In this document: positions 9,076 to 17,819 of the stretch, in pieces | Layout of the letters: each line of letters starts with the position of its first letter | Numbering within the stretch: the first letter of the stretch is position 1 | DNA from: Paucimonas lemoignei | GTDB lineage: Bacteria; Pseudomonadota; Gammaproteobacteria; Pseudomonadales; Pseudomonadaceae | Assembly (NCBI GenBank): GCA_900475325.1 | Contig: LS483371.1 | Coordinates: forward strand, 1,736,001-1,800,000 | DNA length: 64,000 nucleotides | Reading direction: 5' to 3' | The notes under the pieces: model-generated | Told to the model about the DNA's origin: nothing | What the model saw: the letters and a program-made list of their open reading frames with translations, nothing else | Database searches by the model: none | Position numbers and translations under genes: made by a program

Positions 9076-9152
9076 TGTAGGAGCCAACTTGTTGGCGAGG
9101 CTTGGTCCTGTGTTCGCAGAAATATCGCCTCGCGAACAAGTTCGCTCCTACA
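9076..9152. repeat. REPIN, GTAGGAGCCAACTTGTTGGC family
   Basis: Left arm GTAGGAGCCAACTTGTTGGC, right arm GCCTCGCGAACAAGTTCGCT then CCTACA. The arms differ in the stem sequence but each keeps its own palindrome. It is the only copy of this variant seen in the window. Confidence 0.85.
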
Positions 9153-9166
9153 GTTCCGATTCGCTG

Positions 9167-9541
9167 CTACTCGTCTTTTTTCATCAGCCCAGCCAGCGCC
9201 GCAAACGGGTTGTGCGTCGCCTTGGCTGCTTTCGGGCTGCTCGTGGAGCTTTCCGAGAAGTACTGCTGATCGGTGTAGCGCGAGTGTTCGTTGTCGTGGC
9301 AGTACAGGCAGAGCAATTCCCAGTTGGAGCCGTCCTGGGGATTGTTGTCGTGGTTGTGGTCGCGGTGGTGCACGGTCAGCTCGCTCAGGCGTTTGCCGGC
9401 GAATTCTCGCGCGCAGCGGCCGCAGACATGGGGGTACATGCGCAGTGCCTTGTCGCGATAACCCATTTCGCGGTCGCGCTGGGCGTCGGCCAGGATGCGA
9501 TCCAGCTTGGCGGTATGGGAGGGTGGGTTGGCCGTGCTCAT
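9167..9541 (-). CDS. yajD: YajD family HNH nuclease
   Basis: A 124-aa protein with an HNH endonuclease fold: zinc-ligand cysteines CGRC and CLYC flank the catalytic TVHHRDHNHDNNP motif. The N-terminal half is helical and basic, and the C-terminal 30 residues look disordered. YajD is widespread in gamma-proteobacteria and its cellular substrate is not established. It lies between a REPIN and the spermidine-synthase-like gene. Confidence 0.88.
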   Translation of the reverse strand: MSTANPPSHTAKLDRILADAQRDREMGYRDKALRMYPHVCGRCAREFAGKRLSELTVHHRDHNHDNNPQDGSNWELLCLYCHDNEHSRYTDQQYFSESSTSSPKAAKATHNPFAALAGLMKKDE

Positions 9542-9597
9542 GGGGTCACCTGTGTCATGTTCGGTTAATGACTGGATTCTAGCGCGTCACGGGCGTC

Positions 9598-10284
9598 TCA
9601 GCCCTTGAGTTTTTCCGCGATCCAGATGGTGTGGCGCGTGCCTTTGTTGCCGTGGGCGAAGACTTGCACCTCTTCGGCCTTGAAACCGGCCTTGCGCAGC
9701 TTGTCGGAAAACTTCTGATCGGCGCTGGCCGACCACACCGCCAGAATGCCCTTGGGGCGCAAGGCTTGCGCGCAGGCCGCCAGACCGCCCGACGAATACA
9801 GCCAGCTGTTGGACTTCTGCGTCAGGCCTTCGGGGCCGTTGTCGACGTCGAGCATGATCGCGTCAAAACCCTGAGGCTCGCTTTTCAGCACTTGGGCGAC
9901 GTCCTGCACAACCACTTTAGCGCGCGGGTCGAGCAGCGGGTTGCCGGATTTCTCGCCCAGCGGGCCACGATTCCACTCCACTACGCCGGGCACCAGCTCG
10001 GCGACCACCACTTCGCCATTCTTGCCCAGATGCTTGAGCGCCGAGGCGAGGGTGAAGCCCATGCCCAGCCCGCCAATCAACACTCGAGGCCGCACGCGAT
10101 GCGCGACCTTCTTGCAGGGGATTTCCGCCAGGGCATCTTCGGAGCCGTGCATGCGGGTGTTCATCAGTTGGCCGCCGTCGCCGCCCTGAATCTTGATCAC
10201 GAAGTCTTCGCCGTATTCGAACAGGCACAAGGCACCGCCGTTGTCAGGTATGGCAGTGGTGTCCAGCAGTACGAAACGTTTCAT
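9598..10284 (-). CDS. Spermidine-synthase-like SAM-dependent protein
   Basis: A 228-aa protein with the aminopropyltransferase/methyltransferase Rossmann fold. Motif I reads VLIGGLGMGFTLASAL, the acidic residue follows in EVVVAELVPGVVEWN, and FDAIMLDVDNGPEG is motif II. The N-terminal strand domain is short, unlike true SpeE, so polyamine synthesis is doubtful. ATG at 10284 is chosen because MKRFVLLDTT is the family N-terminus; the frame runs open upstream to 10491 without support and overlaps the divergent gene. Confidence 0.8.
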   Translation of the reverse strand: MKRFVLLDTTAIPDNGGALCLFEYGEDFVIKIQGGDGGQLMNTRMHGSEDALAEIPCKKVAHRVRPRVLIGGLGMGFTLASALKHLGKNGEVVVAELVPGVVEWNRGPLGEKSGNPLLDPRAKVVVQDVAQVLKSEPQGFDAIMLDVDNGPEGLTQKSNSWLYSSGGLAACAQALRPKGILAVWSASADQKFSDKLRKAGFKAEEVQVFAHGNKGTRHTIWIAEKLKG

Positions 10285-10378
10285 GGGCTTCTCGAGAGAT
10301 AGGCAGATTTTTGACTGCATGGCGCACGCTTGGAGTAGCCTGAGCCGCACAATAATCGATTGGCACCGGAGGCCATTG

Positions 10379-10684
10379 ATGAAGCGCGCTATTCTAGCGG
10401 CGATTGCCGTGACGATGCTCTCGGTAAGTGTCGTGTCTGCCGATAATCTGCAACCTGCAGCACCTGTGACTGAAACCGGCTCGCCGGGCACCGCAACCCC
10501 AACGCCTTACCCGCAAGTCGCGCCGCCAAGCATTCCCCGGGCGGGGAGCACTGAAGGCAACGGTCCGTTGCTGCCGAAAATCGACATGCCGAAGCCGCCC
10601 AGGGATCAGACCTTGCCGGGCCTTGAATCCAATGCGCCTGCGCCCACGACTGTTCCGACACCGCCTGCGCCCGCGACGAAATAG
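10379..10684 (+). CDS. Small secreted proline-rich protein
   Basis: A 101-aa protein with a clear Sec signal peptide (MKRAILAAIAVTMLSVSVVSA, cleavage near residue 21), followed by a low-complexity tail rich in Pro, Ala and Thr (QPAAPVTETGSPG, PTTVPTPPAPATK) with no folded-domain signature. ATG at 10379 has GGAGG at good spacing. It is probably periplasmic and intrinsically disordered. Function unknown. It converges on the cNMP-binding gene with a 9-bp gap. Confidence 0.75.
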   Translation: MKRAILAAIAVTMLSVSVVSADNLQPAAPVTETGSPGTATPTPYPQVAPPSIPRAGSTEGNGPLLPKIDMPKPPRDQTLPGLESNAPAPTTVPTPPAPATK

Positions 10685-10693
10685 CGTCGCGGC

Positions 10694-11170
10694 TCAGACC
10701 TGCTGGGCGAGTAACTGACCGTCGACCATGCGTAAGCGCTTGGACAGTGATGTGGCCAGGGCGCGGATGATCTTGGCGGCGACCTTGGGTGCTTCATCAA
10801 GCATCTTGTCCAGGGCGTCGCGGCCCAGGTTCAGCAGTTGGCAATCGGTGGCGGCGATGCAGCTGGCCGAGCGTCGTTCGCCATCAAGCACCGCCATTTC
10901 GCCGAAGGCCCGACCGCGGCGCAACACTGCGATTTCCACGGCGTGGCCCTCAGGGTTGAGCTTCTGCACCGAGACGCTGCCCAGATGGATGATGCACATG
11001 AATGCGCCCGGATCGCCCTCGCTGAAAATAGTCTCGCCCTTGGCGATGGAAGCCATGTTGAAATAGCCTGCTGCCGTCTGGAAGTCGGCGGGCAGCAGCG
11101 GGTCGAACAATCCACAGTCCATGAGCATGTCGCGGATTTCGTTGTTCAGGTAAGACGCAGGTTCTGACAT
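10694..11170 (-). CDS. Cyclic-nucleotide-binding domain protein
   Basis: A 158-aa protein consisting of one cNMP-binding beta-barrel. The phosphate-binding cassette reads RAFGEMAVLDGERRSASC near residues 85-102, close to the FGE-x-AL-RAA consensus of CRP-type domains. There is no C-terminal HTH, so it is not itself a CRP-type transcription factor. It may sense cAMP or c-di-GMP and act on a partner. It lies upstream of and codirectional with ptrB, about 100 bp apart. Confidence 0.85.
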   Translation of the reverse strand: MSEPASYLNNEIRDMLMDCGLFDPLLPADFQTAAGYFNMASIAKGETIFSEGDPGAFMCIIHLGSVSVQKLNPEGHAVEIAVLRRGRAFGEMAVLDGERRSASCIAATDCQLLNLGRDALDKMLDEAPKVAAKIIRALATSLSKRLRMVDGQLLAQQV

Positions 11171-11272
11171 GGTTCGATCTTGTTCTGGCTGTTGAAGAAT
11201 ATTGTTAGAGCGGGCCAGGCGCGTTCCTTCGTCTGGCCATGTTGCTACTAAGACACAGATTTCACTTCGAGT

Positions 11273-13333
11273 TCAGGGCGCGAGCTGCAATACCTTGAAG
11301 ATAAACCCATATTCGAGGGCTACGTCACGCAGGCCCTGATAGCGGCCGCTCATACCACCATGGCCCGCGCCCAACTCCATCTTGAGCAACAGCAGATGCT
11401 CGTCGGTTTTATGGGCGCGCAGTTTGGCCACCCACTTGGCGGCTTCCCAGTACTGCACGCGGCTGTCGTTGTAGCCCGCGATCACCAGCATCGCCGGGTA
11501 GGCCTGGGCAGTGACGTTTTCGTAGGGCGCGTAGGCTTTGATCCGCTCGTACACGTCTGGCTCTTGAGGGTTGCCCCATTCGTCGTACTCGGTAACCGTC
11601 AACGGCAGGTCGGGATCGAGCATGGTGTTGAGGACATCGACAAACGGCACTTCGGCAATCGCCGCCTTGAACAACTCGGGCCGCTGATTGAGCACCGCAC
11701 CGATCAGCAAACCACCGGCGCTACCGCCACTGATCACCAGTTGGTCGGCGCTTGTGCGATTCGAGGCGATCAGGTGTTCAGCGCAACTGATGAAGTCATC
11801 AAAGGTGTTCTGCTTGTTTTCCTGCTTGCCATTGCGATACCAGGCTTCACCCAGCTCACCGCCGCCGCGTACATGGGCAATGGCAAACGCGACGCCGCGA
11901 TCCAGCAGGCTCAGGCGCGCGTGGGAAAACCACGGGTCGAGGCTTTCGCCGTAGGCGCCGTAGCCATACAGGTACAAAGGCGTCGGTTGATCCGCCAGTT
12001 CGCGCTTGACCACCAGGCTGATCGGCACCTGGGTGCCGTCTTTGGCGGTCGCCCACAAGCGCTGGCTGATATAGGCATCGGCATCGAACTCGCCCAGCAC
12101 CGGCGTTTCCTTGAGGACCGTTTGCTCGCCGCTGGCCAGTGTCAATTGGCGTACTTGCGCCGGGCGGTTCAATGACTGGTAACGCAGGCGAATCTGCTGG
12201 CTGTCGAACTCCAGGGTGTCCTGCACGTAAAGGCTGTAAGCGGCGTCTGGCAACTGCACCCGATAAGCCGGCAGGCCTTGGGGGCGGACTTCGATGATCG
12301 GCAAGCCGCCTTCGCGCAGGCTCAAGGTCAAGGCGCTGGCATTCAGGCTCAGGCCTTCGAGCATCACCGTGTCGCTGTGGGGGATGAGTACTTGCCAGTC
12401 GCCGCGAGCCGGGACGCCCGTGGCGGTTTGCGGCGCCTGATACAAGGCAAAGTTGATGCCGTCCTGATTGCTGCGGATCAACCAACTCCACACGCCGTCC
12501 ACTTTACCGTGGTCGACGGAGTACTCGTGCCCGGCAACCCGTGGCGCCATGCACACGAAGGCGTGCTCCGGGTGATCGGCGTCCAGCACCCAGGCTTCGC
12601 TGGTGGTTTTGCTGTCCAGGCCGAGGATCAGCTGCTGTTCCGAACTGCTGCGGTAGCAGTGCAGGAAGAACCGGCCATCCGGCTCGTTGAACACCAGGTC
12701 GGCCGACTCATCGCCCAGGCGGTGGCGGTACAGCTTGTGAGGGCGGTGAGTGTCATCCAGCTCGCCGAAAAACAGGGTCTGGCTGTCGTTGGCCCAGGTC
12801 ATGCTGCCGTCACAGTCTTCGAACGGCAGGCTGCTGACTTCGCCGCTGCTCAGCTCTTTGACATACAGCTGATAGACCTCTTCACCGGTGGTATCCAGGC
12901 TGTAGGCCAGACGCTGGTGATCCGGGCTGATGCTGAATGCGCCCAGTGAGAAAAACCCGCCGGCCGCCAGCACGTTGGGGTCGAGCAATACTTCTTCGCG
13001 GCTTTCGTCGAGGGTCAGGGAATCGTCAGCCGGGCGCGGGCAGCGATAGTGCCGGGCATACTCGTCACCTTCAGTGGTGCGGGTGTAATACAGATACGGC
13101 CCCCAGGGCGAAGGCAGGGACAGGTCGGTTTCCAGGATGCGCCCTTTGATTTCCTGAAACAGCGTCTCGCGCAGTTCCTCCTGATCGGCCAGCTCATTTT
13201 GCTGCCAGGCATTTTCGGCCTTGAGGTAATCGAGCACTTCGTCAGTGTCGCGGTTCTGCAGCCAGGCATAGGGATCGGCGCCATCGGCCTTGCGTGCAAT
13301 CGGAGCGTTGGAGCGGGAATTCGATAAGGTCAT
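11273..13333 (-). CDS. ptrB: Oligopeptidase B (S9 family)
   Basis: A 686-aa serine oligopeptidase that cleaves after Arg/Lys in short peptides, probably cytosolic. A seven-bladed propeller occupies roughly residues 70-400 and the alpha/beta-hydrolase domain the C-terminal third. The nucleophile Ser538 lies in ISGGSAGGLL, the acid in VIAGYNDSRVQYWEA and His658 in GAGHGGMSG. Acidic residues in the TEYDEWGNP segment fit the dibasic preference of the family. Length matches E. coli PtrB. No signal peptide is present. Confidence 0.94.
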   Translation of the reverse strand: MTLSNSRSNAPIARKADGADPYAWLQNRDTDEVLDYLKAENAWQQNELADQEELRETLFQEIKGRILETDLSLPSPWGPYLYYTRTTEGDEYARHYRCPRPADDSLTLDESREEVLLDPNVLAAGGFFSLGAFSISPDHQRLAYSLDTTGEEVYQLYVKELSSGEVSSLPFEDCDGSMTWANDSQTLFFGELDDTHRPHKLYRHRLGDESADLVFNEPDGRFFLHCYRSSSEQQLILGLDSKTTSEAWVLDADHPEHAFVCMAPRVAGHEYSVDHGKVDGVWSWLIRSNQDGINFALYQAPQTATGVPARGDWQVLIPHSDTVMLEGLSLNASALTLSLREGGLPIIEVRPQGLPAYRVQLPDAAYSLYVQDTLEFDSQQIRLRYQSLNRPAQVRQLTLASGEQTVLKETPVLGEFDADAYISQRLWATAKDGTQVPISLVVKRELADQPTPLYLYGYGAYGESLDPWFSHARLSLLDRGVAFAIAHVRGGGELGEAWYRNGKQENKQNTFDDFISCAEHLIASNRTSADQLVISGGSAGGLLIGAVLNQRPELFKAAIAEVPFVDVLNTMLDPDLPLTVTEYDEWGNPQEPDVYERIKAYAPYENVTAQAYPAMLVIAGYNDSRVQYWEAAKWVAKLRAHKTDEHLLLLKMELGAGHGGMSGRYQGLRDVALEYGFIFKVLQLAP

Positions 13334-13473
13334 GCTGGGCTCTCAAAGGGGGCGCTGGGTGACAGTCCATGGCACAAAAAGCCGCCTGGCGGACTATTAC
13401 TCAAGCCGGACAAGCCGGGTTGGCGAAAAGCCGTTATCATAAGCGCCTCTTTACCTGCCTTACCACGGACGTC

Positions 13474-13950
13474 ATGACCGAGAAAGATTTTCTTATCGCC
13501 TGGAGCTTGTACGCATTCGCTGCGTTGGGCTGTCTGTTGGTGTGGTTCCTGATGACCCGCTGGATGTGGCGATACTTGCGCGAACCCCTGCTGGTCATCG
13601 TCGGCGTGCTGCTGTTTACGCCCACCGTGATCGATCCGGTCAAAGACACCTATGCCCCCGCCATCGCTGTCACGGCGCTGGACCTGTTGTTCAAGGTTGG
13701 CAGCAATGTCTGGCGTGCGGTCTCGGATCTGGTCATGTACGGCATGATCGCCCTGGGCGTCTACCTGCTGTTCGTGCTGATCCGCTGGCCTATCGAAAAA
13801 AGCTGGAAGGCCCGTCATCCAAAGGCCACCGCCGAGCCTGCCCCGGTAGAAGCCGACAGTGATGATGAAGCCTACCCGCCGCGTGATGGCTATGCCGCCA
13901 AGCCTGTCGTTGCGACGGGCAGTCGCGCCCGGGTTGAGCCGCGTCTCTAG
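13474..13950 (+). CDS. Inner-membrane protein of unknown function
   Basis: A 158-aa protein with three predicted membrane segments: residues about 6-27 (IAWSLYAFAALGCLLVWFLM), about 35-50 (PLLVIVGVLLFTPTVI) and about 85-105 (VMYGMIALGVYLLFVLI). A charged, probably cytoplasmic tail follows (PVEADSDDEAYPPRDG). ATG at 13474 is chosen because the upstream in-frame extension to 13369 has no hydrophobic or coding character. It is divergent from ptrB and 44 bp upstream of the amidotransferase gene. Function unknown. Confidence 0.78.
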   Translation: MTEKDFLIAWSLYAFAALGCLLVWFLMTRWMWRYLREPLLVIVGVLLFTPTVIDPVKDTYAPAIAVTALDLLFKVGSNVWRAVSDLVMYGMIALGVYLLFVLIRWPIEKSWKARHPKATAEPAPVEADSDDEAYPPRDGYAAKPVVATGSRARVEPRL

Positions 13951-13994
13951 TCCTTTTGCCGCCCAGCTGAACGTTTGCCATCGAGAACCCGAGC

Positions 13995-14768
13995 ATGTGT
14001 GAATTACTGGGCATGAGCGCCAATGTCCCGACTGACATCGTTTTCAGCTTTACCGGCTTGATGCAGCGCGGTGGGCGCACCGGCCCGCACCGTGATGGCT
14101 GGGGCATTGCCTTCTACGAAGGGCGCGGCCTGCGCTTATTCCAGGACCCGGCCGCCAGCAGCGAATCAGAAGTCGCGCAGCTGGTGCAGCGCTATCCCAT
14201 CAAAAGCGAAGTGGTGATCGGCCACATCCGCCAGGCCAATGTCGGCCGGGTCTGCCTGTCCAATACTCACCCTTTCGTGCGCGAGCTGTGGGGCCGTAAC
14301 TGGTGTTTCGCCCACAACGGCCAACTGGCAGACTTCGACCCGCTGGCGACGTTCTACCGGCCAGTGGGCGATACCGACAGCGAAGCGGCGTTCTGCGACC
14401 TGCTCAATCAGGTCCGCGAAGCGTTCCCGGAGCCGGTTGAAGTCGAGGAGCTGCTGCCTTCGCTGGTTCAAGCCTGCAGCAAATATCGCGGCAAGGGCGT
14501 ATTCAACTGCCTGCTCAGCGATGGCGACTGGCTGTTCTGTTTCTGCAGTACCAAGCTGGTACAGATCACCCGCCGCGCGCCCTTTGGGCCCGCGCGTTTG
14601 AAAGACGTCGACGTGATCGTCGACTTTCAAGCCGAAACCACGCCAAATGATGTGGTCACGGTGATTGCCACCGAGGCACTGACCGAAGACGAAATCTGGA
14701 ACGCCTACGAACCGGGGCAGTGGGGTTTGTGGCGCAAGGGTGAGTGTGTGGCCAAGGGTGGTGCGTGA
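13995..14768 (+). CDS. Class II glutamine amidotransferase (YafJ-like)
   Basis: A 257-aa Ntn-type glutamine amidotransferase. Cys2 directly follows the initiator Met (MCELLGMS) and would be the nucleophile after Met removal. The family motifs [26 protein letters not shown] and FAHNGQL (oxyanion/glutamine binding) and GDTDSEAAF are present. There is no synthase domain, so it acts as a stand-alone glutaminase subunit or with an unknown partner, like E. coli YafJ. Confidence 0.9.
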   Translation: MCELLGMSANVPTDIVFSFTGLMQRGGRTGPHRDGWGIAFYEGRGLRLFQDPAASSESEVAQLVQRYPIKSEVVIGHIRQANVGRVCLSNTHPFVRELWGRNWCFAHNGQLADFDPLATFYRPVGDTDSEAAFCDLLNQVREAFPEPVEVEELLPSLVQACSKYRGKGVFNCLLSDGDWLFCFCSTKLVQITRRAPFGPARLKDVDVIVDFQAETTPNDVVTVIATEALTEDEIWNAYEPGQWGLWRKGECVAKGGA

Positions 14769-14789
14769 ACCACCTCGCGACGCTGACCC

Positions 14790-14882
14790 CTGTGGGAGCG
14801 AGCTTGCTCGCGAATGCAGTGGCACGGAAGATGGAAATTTGTTGGATGTAATGGCCTCTTCGCGAGCAAGCTCGCTCCCACG
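14790..14882. repeat. REPIN, GTGGGAGCGAGCTTGCTCGC family
   Basis: Perfect inverted cores flank about 45 bp containing GGATGTAATGGCCTC. It lies between the amidotransferase and DUF2937 genes. Confidence 0.93.
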
Positions 14883-14917
14883 ATGGTTGAGTTTTTAATC
14901 CGGACAGAGGGATCTAA

Positions 14918-15442
14918 ATGCTGCGAAGTTATCTGCGATTGGTCTTGTTCACGGCGGGCTTGTTGTTCGGGGTTCAGATACCGGGTTTTGTCAGCGACTA
15001 CGGCAAGCGTGTCGAAGCGCATCTGATTGAGGCGCAGCAGAGCATCAAAGGCTACAACGCCACGGCTCAGCAGTTCTTCAAGGGTGATGTTCAGGCTCTG
15101 GTCCAGCATTACCGCGAGAGCGAAGACCCGGTATTTCGCAGCGATGCCGACAGCATCAGCACACTGTTGACTCGCGCTCAGGTGCTGCAGCGTGAATGGC
15201 TGGCCATGCAAGGCCCCTGGTATAACCGGGCACTGCACGTTGCGATCGCGGCCGACAGTGACATCCGCCTGGAAACCTGGAACGGCTACACCTGGCAGGT
15301 ACTGCTGGCGCCGGAAGTCATCGCTTGGGGTATCGTTTGCGCACTGCTGCTGGCGCTGCTGGTCGAAAGCTTCTTCCTGATGATCGGCTGGGTCGTCAAC
15401 GGCGGGCGACGCAGGCCGAAGCTGGAGCGCGACTGGCGCTAG
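14918..15442 (+). CDS. DUF2937 family membrane protein
   Basis: A 174-aa protein with an N-terminal membrane segment (YLRLVLFTAGLLFGVQIPGF) and a second near residues 127-150 (VIAWGIVCALLLALLVESFF), enclosing a roughly 100-residue domain likely in the periplasm, and ending in a basic tail. The pattern fits DUF2937. No enzymatic motif is seen and function is unknown. Confidence 0.75.
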   Translation: MLRSYLRLVLFTAGLLFGVQIPGFVSDYGKRVEAHLIEAQQSIKGYNATAQQFFKGDVQALVQHYRESEDPVFRSDADSISTLLTRAQVLQREWLAMQGPWYNRALHVAIAADSDIRLETWNGYTWQVLLAPEVIAWGIVCALLLALLVESFFLMIGWVVNGGRRRPKLERDWR

Positions 15443-15451
15443 CACATCACC

Positions 15452-15526
15452 TGTAGGAGCTGCCGAAGGCTGCGAATGGGTTTTGCCCTGACACACCGCT
15501 TTCGCAGCCTTCGGCAGCTCCTACAG
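15452..15526. repeat. REPIN, GTAGGAGCTGCCGAAGGC family
   Basis: Perfect inverted cores GTAGGAGCTGCCGAAGGCTG lie between two convergent genes. Confidence 0.92.
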
Positions 15527-15542
15527 AATCACGTTGTTTCTA

Positions 15543-16721
15543 CTACTTCGCCAAAAACCTCATCCCTTCCTCCAACCCTCTCAACGTCAACGGATACATC
15601 TGATCTTCAATCAGATCGCGCACGATATTGGTCGAGGTGGTGTAGGCCCAGGCGTCTTTCGGGTAAGGGTTGATCCAGATGAGTTTCTTGAACTTGGCAG
15701 TGAAACGCTGCATCCACAGGTAGCCCGGCTCTTCGTTCCAGTGCTCGACGCTGCCGCCTGCCTGGGTGATTTCATAAGGCGCCATTGAGGCATCGCCGAT
15801 GAAGATCACTTTGTAGTCGGCGCCGTATTTGTGCAGCAGGTCCTGGGTGGAGAAGCGTTCCGAGCCGCGTCGCAGGTTGTTCTTCCACACTGATTCGTAA
15901 ATGAAGTTATGGAAGTAGAAATACTCCAGGTGCTTGAACTCGGTCTTGCAGGCGGAGAACAGTTCCTCGCAGACTTTGACGTGGGCGTCCATGGAGCCGC
16001 CGATGTCGAACAGCAACAGCAGCTTGATGGTGTTGCGCCGTTCCGGACGCATCTGGATGTTCAGCAAACCCGCATCCCGCGCGGTATGGTCGATGGTGCC
16101 GTCGATGTCCAACTCTTCGGCCGCACCCTGACGCGCGAACTTGCGCAGGCGGCGCAGGGCGACCTTGATGTTGCGGGTGCCCAGTTCAACCTGGTCGTCG
16201 AGGTTTTTGTACTCGCGCTGATCCCAGACCTTGACCGCCTTGCCCTTGCGCTCGCCTGCATCACCAACCCGGATGCCCTCCGGGTTGTAACCGCCTGAGC
16301 CAAACGGGCTGGTGCCGCCAGTGCCGATCCATTTATTGCCGCCTGCGTGGCGTTCTTTTTGCTCTTCCAGGCGCTTCTTGAATTCCTCGATGAGCTTGTC
16401 CAGCCCACCCAGCGACTGAATCTGCGCCCGTTCTTCATCGGTTAAAGAGCGTTCGAACTCCTTGCGCAGCCAATCTTCCGGGATCAGTGCCTGGAGATGA
16501 TCATCGAGTTTTTCCAGGCCGTTGAAGTAGGCGCCGAACGCCCGGTCGAACTTGTCGAAATGGCGCTCATCCTTGACCAGAATCGTGCGAGCCAGATAGT
16601 AGAACTCGTCCATATCGGCAAAGATCACCCGTTGTTTCAGGGCATTGATCAAGTCCAGCAGTTCGCGTACCGAGACCGGCACCTTGGCGGCGCGCATTTC
16701 GTTGAACAGATTGAGCAGCAT
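15543..16721 (-). CDS. VWA-domain protein (CoxE-like, MoxR partner)
   Basis: A 392-aa protein with a helical N-terminal region (about 1-130), a glycine-rich linker (GGTSPFGSGGYNPEG) and a C-terminal von Willebrand A domain. The MIDAS motif is degenerate: DIGGSMD at about residue 239 replaces DxSxS, with Gly at one Ser position. The MoxR ATPase gene lies 11 bp upstream, so the two form an operon. MoxR-VWA pairs act as chaperone or metal-insertion systems; the client here is not evident. Confidence 0.88.
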   Translation of the reverse strand: MLLNLFNEMRAAKVPVSVRELLDLINALKQRVIFADMDEFYYLARTILVKDERHFDKFDRAFGAYFNGLEKLDDHLQALIPEDWLRKEFERSLTDEERAQIQSLGGLDKLIEEFKKRLEEQKERHAGGNKWIGTGGTSPFGSGGYNPEGIRVGDAGERKGKAVKVWDQREYKNLDDQVELGTRNIKVALRRLRKFARQGAAEELDIDGTIDHTARDAGLLNIQMRPERRNTIKLLLLFDIGGSMDAHVKVCEELFSACKTEFKHLEYFYFHNFIYESVWKNNLRRGSERFSTQDLLHKYGADYKVIFIGDASMAPYEITQAGGSVEHWNEEPGYLWMQRFTAKFKKLIWINPYPKDAWAYTTSTNIVRDLIEDQMYPLTLRGLEEGMRFLAK

Positions 16722-16732
16722 GACAAATGCCC

Positions 16733-17578
16733 TTATCGGTTACCGCGACGGCTCATGAAAGCCAGACGTTCGAGGAGTTGCACGTCTTGCTCGTTCTTCA
16801 CCAACGCCCCGGCCAGCGGCGGAATGGCTTTGGTCGGATCGCGTTCGCGCAGCACGGCTTCACCAATGTTGTCGGCCATCAACAGTTTCAGCCAGTCCAC
16901 CAGCTCGGAGGTCGAGGGTTTCTTCTTCAGGCCCGGTACTTTGCGCACGTCGAAGAACACATCCAGCGCTTCGCTGACCAGATCCTTTTTGATGTCCGGG
17001 TAATGCACGTCGACAATCTTCTGCAGCGTCGCGCGGTCCGGGAAGGCGATGTAATGAAAGAAACAGCGACGCAGGAAAGCGTCCGGCAATTCCTTTTCAT
17101 TGTTAGAGGTAATGATGATGATCGGCCGGACTTTGGCCTTGATGGTCTCGTCGATTTCGTAGACGTAGAACTCCATCTTGTCGAGTTCTTGCAGCAGGTC
17201 GTTGGGGAATTCGATGTCGGCCTTGTCGATTTCGTCGATCAGCAGGATCACCCGTTCTTCGGCCTCGAAGGCTTCCCAGAGCTTGCCTTTCTTGAGGTAG
17301 TTGCGCACGTCGTGGACTTTATCCACGCCCAGCTGCGAATCACGCAGACGGCTGACGGCATCGTATTCGTACAGGCCCTGATGCGCCTTGGTGGTGGATT
17401 TGATGTGCCAGGTAATCAGCCTGGCGCCGAAGGACGCGGCCAGTTGTTCGGCAAGCATGGTCTTGCCAGTGCCTGGTTCGCCCTTGACCAGCAGCGGGCG
17501 CTCCAGGGTAATTGCCGCGTTGACCGCCAGCTTCAGGTCGTCAGTGGCGACGTATGCGCGGGTGCCTTCGAACTTCAT
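16733..17578 (-). CDS. MoxR-family AAA+ ATPase
   Basis: A 280-aa ATPase. Walker A is GEPGTGKT near residue 33, Walker B LLIDEIDKA, sensor 1 IIITSNNE, and the arginine-finger region PDAFLRRCFFHY. ATG at 17578 is preferred over the codon at 17599 because GAGGAT precedes it and MKFEGT is the family start. It is the first gene of a two-gene unit with the VWA protein. It likely remodels a protein complex together with that partner. Confidence 0.92.
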   Translation of the reverse strand: MKFEGTRAYVATDDLKLAVNAAITLERPLLVKGEPGTGKTMLAEQLAASFGARLITWHIKSTTKAHQGLYEYDAVSRLRDSQLGVDKVHDVRNYLKKGKLWEAFEAEERVILLIDEIDKADIEFPNDLLQELDKMEFYVYEIDETIKAKVRPIIIITSNNEKELPDAFLRRCFFHYIAFPDRATLQKIVDVHYPDIKKDLVSEALDVFFDVRKVPGLKKKPSTSELVDWLKLLMADNIGEAVLRERDPTKAIPPLAGALVKNEQDVQLLERLAFMSRRGNR

Positions 17579-17706
17579 CGATAAATCCTCGGTAAACAAT
17601 GCACCGACTATAGCGCGAGGCTTTAGCGACTGTGAATGTGGACCGGGTATTCAGTCGGTGAATCGGCGGTCAGCTACCTGAATGTGGGCCTGATATGCCT
17701 ATCTCT

Positions 17707-17798
17707 CGTGGGACCGGCTTTAGCCGGGAAGGCGGCATTTCTGGCGACCCAAATGCTGAGAATGTTCCGGCCTATTCCCGGCTAACGCCGGTCCCACA
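17707..17798. repeat. REPIN, GTGGGACCGGCTTTAGCCGG family
   Basis: Inverted cores GTGGGACCGGCTTTAGCCGG and CCGGCTAACGCCGGTCCCAC, the right arm with one change, flank about 50 bp. Confidence 0.92.
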
Positions 17799-17819
17799 AA
17801 AGTATCCCCGCCGACTTTA